Below are positions 51,577 through 61,477 of a stretch of 64,000 nucleotides of DNA, piece after piece. The translations under genes were made by a program, and so were the position numbers. Each line of letters begins with the position of its first letter. Position 1 is the first letter of the stretch. The notes beneath the pieces were generated by a model. The model did no database searches and was not told the origin of the DNA. It saw only the letters and a list, made by a program, of their open reading frames with translations. Source of the stretch: Lucinisca nassula (taxonomy: Eukaryota > Mollusca > Bivalvia > Lucinida > Lucinidae); assembly GCA_963580285.1 (NCBI GenBank), contig OY757023.1:91599108-91663107 (forward strand), in the 5' to 3' direction.

Positions 51577-52158
51577 TTAACCCTTAAGATGCCAAGAAAA
51601 ACTACACCTGAAAATGTCGTATGCTTATGTCGTCGGCTGATTTTTTTTTTTTTTTGCAAACTTTATAAAAATATTCTTGCATATAGGCAAACAGTGTGGA
51701 CCCAGATCAGAGGAGCAGTCTGATCTGGGTTCACACTGTATGCAAACATGACTTTTAAAGTAACAGGCAGATGACAAAGCAGACAAAAATTGTCGTGATT
51801 GGCAACTTACACCTGTGGACACAAAAGCGTTCAAACTTTGATGAGCTTCATTTCATTCTGACTTGAAACATCATTCAATAAATCCTAACATCCTATCAGT
51901 CAACTTTTAGACAGAAATAAATTCAAAACACATGGTGGTGTACATGTCATTGTTGACTTCTGCACTGTCCATCAAAATACATCTCAAATGTCAATCGGAA
52001 AGTGTTTTCCAAAATAAGACCAACCAATTGCTTGATCTAGTTGTAGAATTCTTTCATGAATGACATTTGCTTGTCAAACTAACTTGATGCAAAGAGATTC
52101 ATTGACAGTTATTTCATAGGAGTTTGAACGCTTTTGTGTCCACAGGTGTATGGGTTAA
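51577..52158. mobile_element. PB1 MITE, copy 3, interrupted by a TA-flanked element
   Basis: TTAACCCTTAAGATGCC opens it 27 bases upstream (gene sense) of an aPKC splice acceptor. The core GTGGACCCAGATCAGAGGAG, CAGTCTGATCTGGG is present. The right end GGCAACTTA|TGGGTTAA is split by the insert at 51810-52148. Confidence 0.82.
51810..52148. mobile_element. 339-bp TA-flanked MITE inside PB1 (Tc1/mariner-like)
   Basis: Ends CACCTGTGGACACAAAAGCG, TTCAAACT and their complement; TA on both sides (51808-51809, 52149-52150). Removing it restores the PB1 end GGCAACTTATGGGTTAA. TA duplication and this end type suggest a Tc1/mariner-derived MITE. No transposase is present. Confidence 0.82.
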
Positions 52159-52284
52159 GACCTTCAAACAGCAATGAAATGTAAATCTTTGTTAAAGCAA
52201 AATTTACTACAGGACTCACTGTTATTGAACATGGACCAATTATTATAGCCTTATCGCACTGATATTGATGAATATTGAAAATAC

Positions 52285-52515
52285 TGGCCCTACGTATTCA
52301 AACAGCTCAGATCCTTACCATACTCCTACTAGAAGCTGAACAAGTATAATTTGCCACCAAATGCTGTGTCTAAAAATAGCTGGATGAATGGTGAACAGTG
52401 TAGAGCCTTATGGGACACCACATTCCGCGGCGTCTCATGACAACACATTCTGCGGCATCTCATCTGGTTCTACACTGGTTGCTCAGGTCTCTTTGTCCGA
52501 ATACATGATAATTAT
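52285..52515. mobile_element. MITE of the CAGCTATTTTTAGAC type, copy 3 (inverted)
   Basis: CTACGTATTCAAACAGCTC, GTCTAAAAATAGCTGGATGA, GTGAACAGTGTAGAGCC, then two GACAC/ACACATTC-CGGCGTCTCAT units in tandem and TTTGTCCGAATACATGATAA. Confidence 0.62.
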
Positions 52516-52984
52516 GGTAAACACAGAGGATCCGCGGTGTGTATGCCGCTTCAATGTGATGGCTTGCAGCTGGAAGTAGCGTGGGGTCATGTGTGGAAAC
52601 ACGGCGGGACAAAACAACTAGACCTTGGGGTTGTGCGGGTTCAAAAGAATTGCAGCGGGTGTACTGATTAGCACATCCAAGGGCGATATTTATCACTATA
52701 AGTGCAATAACCCTTTCATTATATACATGTAGCTATCATTGGTTTTCCTCAAAGACATCTTTAGCAGATGAAATTCCATGAATAGCAAAAGTAGGCAGTA
52801 ATATTACCGAAGCAATATCATTTTCCGTATTTACTGTATGTATTCATACAGATAGGCCTCATACAGATAATTCATAAAGAGAATGGAAGCTCTCTGCTAT
52901 CGATCCTCATGATAGACAGGCCTGGAGATCTGGTGTAAGATCTGCCATGCGTGCAGCAAGCCAGCTACCTGGAAGGGGACCCAC
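52516..52984. other. aPKC intron, unassigned
   Basis: GC-richer patch 52525-52690 with no recognised exon; the minus-strand frame 52460-52696 starts in it but has no family match. Remaining sequence is AT-rich. Confidence 0.4.
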
Positions 52985-53185
52985 TTAATTAAGCTCATTA
53001 ATGAAGCTCTAAAAATTCTTGAGAAATGAACTTAACCAATAGGGTGAACGCCAGGGTTTTCGCAACATTTTACAAAGTCAGTGAACCATGAAATTTAGGT
53101 CAAGGTCAAATATGGATGCTTGCATTTAAGTTGCCATCCCCAGATTCAAGTTTGTATCAAATACCATTAATGAAGCTCTTATAGC
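52985..53185 (+). mobile_element. HT-E monomer fragment
   Basis: One and a fraction monomers: AAATTCTTGAGAAATGAAC, AACCAATAGGGTGAACGCC, AAAGTCAGTGAACCATGAAA, AGGTCAAGGTCAAATATGGA, ATTAATGAAGCTCTTATAG. Ends absent. Confidence 0.72.
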
Positions 53186-53289
53186 AACCAAACAACGATA
53201 GTTGGTTGCTTAACGGTAACACGTGTATTTATTTATGAACATACCCCACCCATTCAAACCTCAAAAGCCAACAGGACTAAGGCCAAAAA

Positions 53290-53380
53290 TTTCTTCGTAC
53301 TTCCGGTTTTACAGCTTCCTGTTGCCGGAAGTAAACCTGATTGGATAAAACTTGAACTTCCTTGTTACCATGGACGCACG
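53290..53380. promoter_or_regulatory. Promoter-like cluster of ETS sites and a CCAAT box
   Basis: TACTTCCGG (53298-53306) and CCGGAAGTA (53325-53333) are mirrored consensus ETS/GABP sites, with CTTCCTG between them. CCAAT occurs on the minus strand in ATCCAATC (53339-53346). This spacing is typical of TATA-less housekeeping promoters. It lies in the 12.3 kb aPKC intron, so it could be an internal aPKC promoter (minus strand) or a nested gene's promoter. A plus-strand ATG at 53371 (CCATGGACGC) opens 30 codons only. Confidence 0.35.
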
Positions 53381-53469
53381 TTCATCTTTTCGAAATAAAC
53401 AAACTTGGCTGTGCTACATCAACTCACAATACAGCTTTTTCCCGTTTAACAGCTACATCTAATTCAATG

Positions 53470-54185
53470 ATGAAAACGTGTCTTCTTTACCCTTTCGCTG
53501 GTATATTCCACTGCATGAGGTAATACTACACATACAGTGTCACAGACCGTGTCAAAACTAATAGCCGTTAGTGTTGGCGAGAAGAAGTAAACAAAAGTTT
53601 TCCTGCTGTGATGGGTGAATAAAATAATACAGTAGGTACATTTTTCTTGAAACATCTTGCTTAAAAATTGGTGTTTCAGTTCAATGTACCTGTTGTTAAA
53701 ATACAGCCAACAAAGCTCAGTGAGGATTTTTCCACTGCAGTCGAAGAAAATCAGGGCCGGACTCTAGCTCTTGTTGAAAATAAGCATGCAGCTACCAGGC
53801 TACTAGCTCGAGACAGTACATGAAAGAAGAAAACTCTGCACACTGATGACCAGAATCACAGCAATAGGTGAATTGGGATGCAAACATCTTGTTCAAACTT
53901 TGGTGTTTCATTTCAAAGTACCTCTTGTTTAAACAAAGCAGCATTGGAGGTCACAGGAGTGAATTGTCTTGGAATCTCAGAAGATACTCCCAGGTATCCA
54001 AGTTGTAAATAAGAATGCTTTGTGGTGAGTGACTGTTTCAAAAAACTTTACAAAGGTGTTCTCGAATTTGACCCCTAGCCCCACCCCAGGGCGTTCACCC
54101 AGGGTTATGTTCTCGTTGAACATCAGAAGACCCTCCCAGTAGCCTGGCAGTAGGGCTGGCTAATCAAAGCTGAAAAGATAATCAA
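53470..54185. other. aPKC intron, unassigned
   Basis: No exon is recognised. Bases 53672-53712 (GTGTTTCAGTTCAATGTACC, TGTTGTTAAA) and 53910-53950 (GTGTTTCATTTCAAAGTACC, TCTTGTTTAA) are diverged direct repeats about 240 bp apart. Confidence 0.4.
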
Positions 54186-56390
54186 CTAGACTATCAAGTG
54201 AGCATATGCTCACTAATACCCCCGGCCAAAGCCATCGGTAACTTTCTTTGACACAAAATTTAAGGTAACTCACAAAATACACATCTCAGTAGCAAATATA
54301 ACAAAGGGGAATAACTCTAAAGAACCTGGCCCCACAGCCCCAATTTTCTTTCCCACAATACAACTAGTTATGCATGTTGCTTGTACCAAATTTCAAGTTT
54401 CTAGGTACAGTAGATCTTGAGAAATCTTTGACACAAAATTTAAGGTAAGTCACAAAATGCACATCTCAGTAGCAAATATAACAAAGGGGAATAACTCTAA
54501 AGAACCTGGCCCCACAGCCCCACAGCCACACACAAAAAAAAGGAGCATAATCCGGACAAGAAAAAAAATACGCGTCAGCTAATTTTCCATGAGGAATCCA
54601 TATATGAAATTTCAAAACCCTAGCATACACGGTTCTAAAATTATGCTATGCATCACTTTTACCATACAGATCAATGGCACAAATTACCAAAATGACAAAG
54701 GGCCATAACTCACAAAGTATTTTTCGGAATTTTACCACCAATCTATTCACCAACTTTCAAGGCTCTAGCTCCAATAGTTTTTGAGATATCTTGCTGACAA
54801 AATTTTATAAAAAAAAAATTCTTAGAGCAATAACTCTTGAAAGGGGCATAATCCTGACGAGAAAAAAAAATACGCGTCAGCTAATTTTCCATGAGGAATC
54901 CATATATGAAATTTCAAAACCCTAGCATACACGGTTCTAAAGTTATGCTATGCATCACTTTTACCATACAGATCAATGGCACAAATTACCAAAATGACAA
55001 AGGGCCATAACTCACAAAGTATTTTTCGGAATGTTGTCAAAAGTTAATCAGTTCATCTACTCATCACCACCAATCTATTCTACAACTTTCAAGGCTCTAG
55101 CTCCAATAATTTTCGAGATATCTTGCTGACAAGATTTTATTAAAAAAATTTCAAAGGGCAATAACTCTTGAAAGGGGCATAATCCGGAGGAGAAAAAAAA
55201 TACGCGTCAGCTAATTTTCCATGAGGAATCCATATATGAAATTTCAAAACCCTAGCATACACGGTTCTAAAATTATGCTATGCATCACTTTTACCATACA
55301 GATCAATGGCACAAATTACCAAAATGACAAAGGGCCATAACTCACAAAGTATTTTTCGTAATATTGTCAAAAGTTAATCAGTTCATCTACTCATCACCAC
55401 CAATCTATTCACCAACTTTCAAGGCTCTAGCTCCAATAGTTTTTGAGATATCTTGCTGACAAGATTTTATTAAAAAAATTTCAAAGGGCAATAACTCTTG
55501 AAAGGAGCATAATCCGGACGAGAAAAAAAATACGTGTCGGCTAATTTTCCATGAGGAATCCATATATGAAATTTCAAAACCCTAGCATACACGGTTCTAA
55601 AGTTATGCTATGCATCACTTTTACCATACAGTACAATGGCACAAATTACCAAAATGACAAAGGGCCATAACTCACAAAGTATTTTTCGGAATTTTGTCAA
55701 AAGTTAATCAGTTCATCTACTCATCACCACCAATCTATTCACCAACTTTCAAGGCTCTAGCTCCAATAGTTTTTGAGATATCTTGCTGACAAAATTTTAT
55801 AAAAAAATATAACAAAGGGGAATAACTCTAAAGAACCTGGCCCCACAGCCCCAATTTTCTTTCCCACAATACAACTAGTTATGCATGTTGTTTGTACCAA
55901 ATTTCAAGTTTCTAGGTACAGTAGTTCCTGAGAAATCTTTGACACAAAATTTAAGGTAACTCACAAAATACACATCTCAGTAGCAAATATAACAAAGGGG
56001 AATAACTCTAAAGAACCTGGCCTCACAGCCCCAATTTTCTTTCCCACAATACAACTAGTTATGCATGTTGCTTGTACCAAATTTCAAGTTTCTAGGTACA
56101 GTAGATCTTGAGAAATCTTTGACACAAAATTTAAGGTAAGTCACAAAATGCACATCTCAGTAGCAAATATAACAAAGGGGAATAACTCTAAAGAACCTGG
56201 CCCCACAGCCCCAATTTTCTTTCCCACAATACAACTAGTTATGCATGTTGTTTGTACCAAATTTCAAGTTTCTAGGTATAGTAGTTCCTGAGAAATCTTT
56301 GACACAAAAAAAAGTTTACACACACACACACAGAAAAGACGAAAACTATATACCCCCATGGCATACTCCGTATGCCGGGGGTATAATTAT
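54186..56390 (+). mobile_element. HT-B, copy 3, with composite monomers
   Basis: The start ACTAGACTATCAAGTGAGCA has the palindrome GTGAGCATATGCTCAC (54198-54213) and ATACCCCCGGC (54216-54226). The body mixes two monomer types: about 180 bp (CAAAGGGGAATAACTCTAAA, CTAGTTATGCATGTTG, TTTCTAGGTACAGTAG) and about 310-350 bp (GGAGCATAATCCGGACGAG, AATACGCGTCAGCTAATTTT, AGTTAATCAGTTCATCTACT). The end has (AC)n and the hairpin 56350-56384 (ATACCCCCATGGCATAC-TCC-GTATGCCGGGGGTAT). Confidence 0.83.
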
Positions 56391-56565
56391 CATTCCTGTC
56401 ATTGCGATCGATAATTAATTAGTAATCACTGAAGATTTAGTCATAATTTTACGGTCGGGTATAAAAGCCAAGGCCGGGCCGGGCCAAAAAATGCCGATCC
56501 AAAGATTTTATATTTCGTCTATTGTTTTAATTAAGATATATATCTAGGTCAATTGGGTATCAAAT

Positions 56566-58184
56566 TATTATAAACTAGACTATCAAGTGAGCATATGCTC
56601 ACTAATACCCCCGGCCAAAGCCATCGGTAACTTTCTGGCAATTCAAAGCCATCAAGTTTGACAAAAACCTATTATGAACACAGAATTAATCTTGCAAAAG
56701 TAAGGAGAATACCATTACATCTAAATAACTCACCTGATAACTAATGAGATCTTGAACAGATGTTTTTCAAAGGGCAATAACTCTTGAAAGGAGCATAATC
56801 CGGACGAGAAAAAAAATACGTGTCGGCTAATTTTCCATGAGGAATCCATATATGAAATTTCAAAACCCTAGCATACACAGTTCTAAAGTTATGCTATGCA
56901 TCACTTTTACCATACAGTACAATGGCACAAATTACCAAAATGACAAAGGGCCATAACTCACAAAGTATTTTTCGGAATTTTGTCAAAAGTTAATCAGTTC
57001 ATCTACTCATCACCACCAATCTATTCGCCAACTTTCAAGGCTCTAGCTCCAATAGTTTTTGAGATATCTTATAAAAAAAATATAACAAAGGGGAATAACT
57101 CTAAAGAACCTGGCCCCACAGCCCCAATTTTCTTTCCCACAATACAACTAGTTATGCATGTTGTTTGTACCAAATTTCAAGTTTCTAGGTACAGTAGTTC
57201 CTGAGAAATCTTTGACACAAAATTTAAGGTAACTCACAAAATACACATCTCAGTAGCAAATATAACAAAGGGGAATAACTCTAAAAGACCTGGCCCCACA
57301 GCCCCAATTTTCTTTCCCACAATACAACTAGTTATGCATGTTGCTTGTACCAAATTTCAAGTTTCTAGGTACAGTAGATCTTGAGAAATCTTTGACACAA
57401 AATTTAAGGTAAGTCACAAAATGCACATCTCAGTAGCAAATATAACAAAGGGGAATAACTCTAAAGAACCTGGCCCCACTCACAAAGTATTTTTCGGAAT
57501 TTTGTCAAAAGTTAATCAGTTCATCTACTCATCACCACCAATCTATTCGCCAACTTTCAAGGCTCTAGCTCCAATAGTTTTTGAGATATCTTATAAAAAA
57601 AATATAACAAAGGGGAATAACTCTAAAGAACCTGGCCCCACAGCCCCAATTTTCTTTCCCACAATACAACTAGTTATGCATGTTGTTTGTACCAAATTTC
57701 AAGTTTCTAGGTACAGTAGTTCCTGAGAAATCTTTGACACAAAATTTAAGGTAACTCACAAAATACACATCTTTGTAGCAAATATAACAAAGGGGAATAA
57801 CTCTAAAGAACCTGGCCCCACAGCCCCAATTTTCTTTCCCACAATACAACTAGTTATGCATGTTGCTTGTACCAAATTTCAAGTTTCTAGGTACAGTAGA
57901 TCTTGAGAAATCTTTGACACAAAATTTAAGGTAAGTCACAAAATGCACATCTCAGTAGCAAATATAACAAAGGGGAATAACTCTAAAGAACCTGGCCCCA
58001 CAGCCCCAATTTTCTTTCCCACAATACAACTAGTTATGCATGTTGTTTGTACCAAATTTCAAGTTTCTAGGTATAGTAGTTCCTGAGAAATCTTTGACAC
58101 AAAAAAAAGTTTACACACACACACACAGAAAAGACGAAAACTATATACCCCCATGGCATACTCCGTATGCCGGGGGTATAATAA
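56566..58184 (+). mobile_element. HT-B, copy 4, near-duplicate of copy 3
   Basis: Same start (palindrome 56587-56602, ATACCCCCGGC 56605-56615) and same end hairpin (58145-58179) as copy 3, which ends only 176 bp upstream. The body reuses the same two monomer types in a different order, with a 441-bp internal repeat (56980 versus 57502). This points to local duplication with unequal exchange between monomers. Confidence 0.83.
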
Positions 58185-58477
58185 CATATTTGATAACTGC
58201 ACGAAGGTTTATCTCTCTACATTGTTTAATTTTTTTTAAATAACCGTTTTCCGAAATCCAGGGTATGAAAGCCAGGGCCGGAAAAAAATGATAATATTTC
58301 TTAAATCCTTGCAAATCTACAGTTTAAAGTACTTCTTTTTGTACTGAAAATATTTGAATTTGATTATTGTCATCACTTCTCCATAGAAAAATATAACAAA
58401 CATATGAGACTACCTTAAATGTTCAATTTTCTTACTTTTTAATTGTTTCTATTTTTAGTTTGACTTTATTAAAGAAA
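58185..58477. other. aPKC intron, AT-rich, unassigned
   Basis: Nothing coding is seen. CCAGGGTATGAAAGCCAGGG (58258) resembles GGGTATAAAAGCCAAGGCC at 56457, so this is probably part of another dispersed repeat that also lies between the two HT-B copies. Confidence 0.4.
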
Positions 58478-58680
58478 ACGACGGAAAAGGACCGAAATGG
58501 AAGAAAATTTTGTTTACTGCTAGCTGGAATTAAAGAAAAGTAAAAAATAACATTTTTTCTTTATCATTTTAATACACACATACATGTTAGCAAATATAAC
58601 AATCAATTTTTATATTTCTTTAATTCCAGCTAGCAGTAATAATACGTTTTTTTTACCTTTTTGGTACATTTCGGTCATTT
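58478..58680. mobile_element. Foldback MITE in aPKC intron
   Basis: ACTGCTAGCTGGAATTAAAG (58516-58535) is mirrored by CTTTAATTCCAGCTAGCAGT (58618-58637); outer parts AAGGACCGAAATGG and GGTACATTTCGGTC also pair. Confidence 0.72.
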
Positions 58681-58698
58681 CCTTTAGTTAAGGTAATC

Positions 58699-58986
58699 TA
58701 AACATTACGATAACACGCCCGTATGGCATAGTGCATTTTTTCACATCTCCAAAATGGCTACTTTTCTGATTAAAATATGCGATATTTTTCTTATAAATAC
58801 TACAAACATAGGTTGTGGGTGCTCGTTAGAACCGCCTCATCGAGGCGGTTCTAACGAGTACCCACAACCTATGTCTTGGATAAAAAAATAAGAAAAATAA
58901 TCTTTACCCCCTTAAACCCCAGTTTTCTCTATAAAAAGTGGGGTTTAGGGGGGTGTTCATTTCACGGACTTGTTCACGTGATGAAT
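58699..58986. mobile_element. PAL65 MITE, copy 14, reference-quality copy
   Basis: CATTACGATAACACGCCCG at the left and CGGACTTGTTCACGTGATG at the right. The core ATAGGTTGTGGGTGCTCGTT, AGAACCGCCTCATCGAGGCG, GTTCTAACGAGTACCCAC, AACCTAT is almost perfect. Right half: TTAAACCCCAGTTTTCTCTA, AAAAGTGGGGTTTAGGGGG. Confidence 0.87.
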
Positions 58987-59345
58987 AGAAACCATTAGAA
59001 AATAAGAAATAAGATCATTTAAGGTGATTTTGATATGTTTATTTTATTTTCTATGTACACATGATAAAAACTATCAAATTTATATATCATCAGGGCAAAA
59101 AAGAATTTCTTGAACCGATAAAATTGTAAGAAACTAAGAAATGTTTCCATTTTTACCAGCCTTTGGCACAATCCTTTGGATCCAGACGTTAACTGGAGGC
59201 CCCCTGTGCAGGGAGAACCATCCGCCATGCAGGTTAAAGATCCCTAACATAATTACATCAACAACAACAGCCTGTTTACTATGTAGGCAGCTCCATCCTG
59301 CGAAACCTGGAGTGTATATACATGTATATGTAATGTACACCAGGA
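58987..59345. other. aPKC intron, unassigned
   Basis: AT-rich, then a less AT-rich patch (59150-59310) with GGGAGAACCATCCGCCATGC and GGTTAAAGATCCCTAACAT, which looks like a dispersed repeat seen widely in molluscs, though I cannot name it. No exon recognised. Confidence 0.4.
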
Positions 59346-59604
59346 GTGTTTTGTTTGTTTGATTTGAGGTGTAAAGTCCCCATCAACACCAACCCAAGAC
59401 CGACAGATTTTGTCTGGTGAAAAGCTGGACCAGGTCAGGTCGCGTGAGATCAGTGGCTGGCTGGTCCGAATGGTCTACCCTGGTAGTTGAAAATCTGCCA
59501 CCAAAGTCATAAAAATCCATGTTTTTAGCTCATTGATTATAAAATGGATTTCTGTTTTCAGTATGTTGCAGTAGCTTTACTATGTAAATAATAATAGAAA
59601 TATT

Positions 59605-59770
59605 TGTTTGATTTGAGGTTTAACATCCCCATCAACACCGTAAAGGTCATTTTGGAGACATTGCTTCCAATTTTGTAGGACTTTTATCCGACACTGAGTT
59701 GAAATGACATCTCAAGCCCTGCTGGCCAATGAAACCAATAGGGCTTTAATATAAGCATGGACGGTCCGAC
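59605..59770 (-). mobile_element. SINE-2, antisense 3' part
   Basis: TTTGTTTGATTTGAGGTTTA, ACATCCCCATCAACACCGTA, AATTTTGTAGGACTTTTATC, CCAATGAAACCAATAGGGC, AAGCATGGACGGTCCGAC. A shorter tail-only fragment is at 59348-59400. Confidence 0.8.
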
Positions 59771-59777
59771 ACTTGCA

Positions 59778-60530
59778 TATTTTCAGTATTAAACTGTATC
59801 CCTCATTGTCAGTTTCACTATTATCATGCGTCAGCATTAAGTTGTGTAAAGCCTTGAAAACACGAGCTTGTACTTGCAGCTGTGCCAGTTTCGCAGAACT
59901 TTTCAATTTTTCTCAAAAAAGGCACAAATATTTTATATCTAAACTCACTGCATCTAACAACATTGCAGAATAACTAATCAACAACTTATTCAAGTCAAGC
60001 CCCATGTTCAAGTCGCTTAAGACTTTTTAGTGCCGTGTTGGGAGAAAAAAATTGGTAGTTCCATTTCAAGGGGGTATCCCTTTTCAAAGAATTGTCCTGT
60101 TTGTTAAAAATTCAGAGACCAATTTTCATTGCAGATAGTTGGTAGGGAAAGTGTTGCAATGTTTGTGGTGGTGGCTTTGACAAAGTCACATATAAGAACT
60201 AAGAACAAAACTCAATGTACGCAATCTTACTGGACCGCATCGTAGATCTATTTTTGACCTGTATTTTGACTTTTTACACATTCGGTAAGTTTACTGGGCA
60301 AATCAACAGGCCAACTACAAACTCTGTGATATTGAATTGGTCTTATCTATATTTTGATATAGAATTTCCTGTGCCTGCGCAGGTTAGAGATGCCGTAATT
60401 ACAGAATTACTGTGTAGGCTTTTGAGTGTATGTAATAATGTACACCTAATGTGACATACTTGTAACTTGTGTGCTAGAAGAATCATGATTCCTGAAGGAT
60501 TGTCTTCTAGAACCATTTTCCATTCCCATT
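59778..60530. other. aPKC intron, unassigned, with two coding-like frames
   Basis: A minus-strand stretch 59778-59906 reads LQVQARVFKALHNLMLTHDN and further without stops until it meets SINE-2; a plus-strand 79-codon frame lies at 60215-60454. Neither matches a family I recognise, and both lack clear splice sites, so neither is called as a gene. Confidence 0.35.
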
Positions 60531-60537
60531 GAGAGTT

Positions 60538-60835
60538 TTGTTTGTTTGATTTGATGTTTAACATCCCCATCAACACTGTATAGGTCATTTTGATGATGCT
60601 GCTTCCAATTTTGTGCTACTTTTACCCGACATTGAGATGAAATGACATCTAAAGCCTTGTATCCCATAAATCAATATGGTTTATAAGCATGGACGGCCCG
60701 ACTTGCACCGCTTTCCCTAGACAGGCATAGATCCTCGAAGCCGTTAACCAGGCAGTACTCCTGTGCTGTCGGTTTCAGCTCTGCGTGGAAGCATCATGCA
60801 GCAATCTATTTTTTAAAGCCCCGATGGAGTTGGGC
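60538..60835 (-). mobile_element. SINE-2, antisense, near full length
   Basis: TTTGTTTGATTTGATGTTTA, CATCAACACTGTATAGGTCA, CATTGAGATGAAATGACATC, AAGCATGGACGGCCCGAC, GTCGGTTTCAGCTCTGCGTG, GAAGCATCATGCAGC, AAGCCCCGATGG. Confidence 0.8.
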
Positions 60836-60865
60836 GGTGCATGGGGGCACCTTGGGGAGATGGAT

Positions 60866-61165
60866 AGATTTTGTTTGTTTGGTTTGAGGTTTAAAGTCCC
60901 CGTCAACACTGTAAAGGTCATTTTGGTGACTCCAATTTTGTGGGACTTTTACCCAACATCGAAATAAAATGACATATCAAGCCCTGCCGTGCAATGAAAC
61001 CAATAGGGTTTATGTGCATGGACGGTCTGACTCGCACTGCTTTGCCTGGGCAGGCTTAGATCCTCAAAGCAGTTTACCAGTACTTGTGTGCGGGTCGGTT
61101 TCAGCTTTGCGTGTAAGCATCATGCAGCCCATCTATTCCTTCAAGTCCCAATGGTGGGTGGGGGG
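60866..61165 (-). mobile_element. SINE-2, antisense, near full length
   Basis: TTTGTTTGGTTTGAGGTTTA, CCCCGTCAACACTGTAAAGG, TTTTGTGGGACTTTTACCC, TGGACGGTCTGACTCGCAC, GGTCGGTTTCAGCTTTGCG, CTTCAAGTCCCAATGG, then a poly-G tract. It lies 30 bp from the preceding SINE-2 copy in the same orientation. The 124-codon frame at 60969 is its translation. Confidence 0.8.
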
Positions 61166-61220
61166 GGGGGGAGATTCACCTTATTTGCATTATCTGCTGG
61201 TTCCTAGTCTGAAGGTTATC

Positions 61221-61298
61221 AAAGTTGGAAAAACAGGTAACCAGAACACCCTGACCTTCAAGGTCAGTGGGGAGGGTCTGGTTACCTGTTTTTCCAAT
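61221..61298. repeat. 78-bp hairpin around CCTTCAAGG
   Basis: TTGGAAAAACAGGTAACCAG, AACACCCTGACCTTCAAGGT, CAGTGGGGAGGGTCTGGTTA, CCTGTTTTTCCAA forms a stem of over 20 bp with an inner palindrome CTGACCTTCAAGGTCAG. Probably a small foldback element. Confidence 0.75.
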
Positions 61299-61477
61299 AT
61301 TGACAAAGTGGCAGCAAATAGTGCAAATATGGTGAATAGATAGAATTCTGACATTTCTATCTCTTGAACAGAAATAATAACTCTTCCCTACCCTAAAGTA
61401 TGGATGCAACTGCAGTTTTCAAAAATAATACTGGTTCTACTAAATACCGATACCATTCTCTGGAAGGAGTGGTTTTT

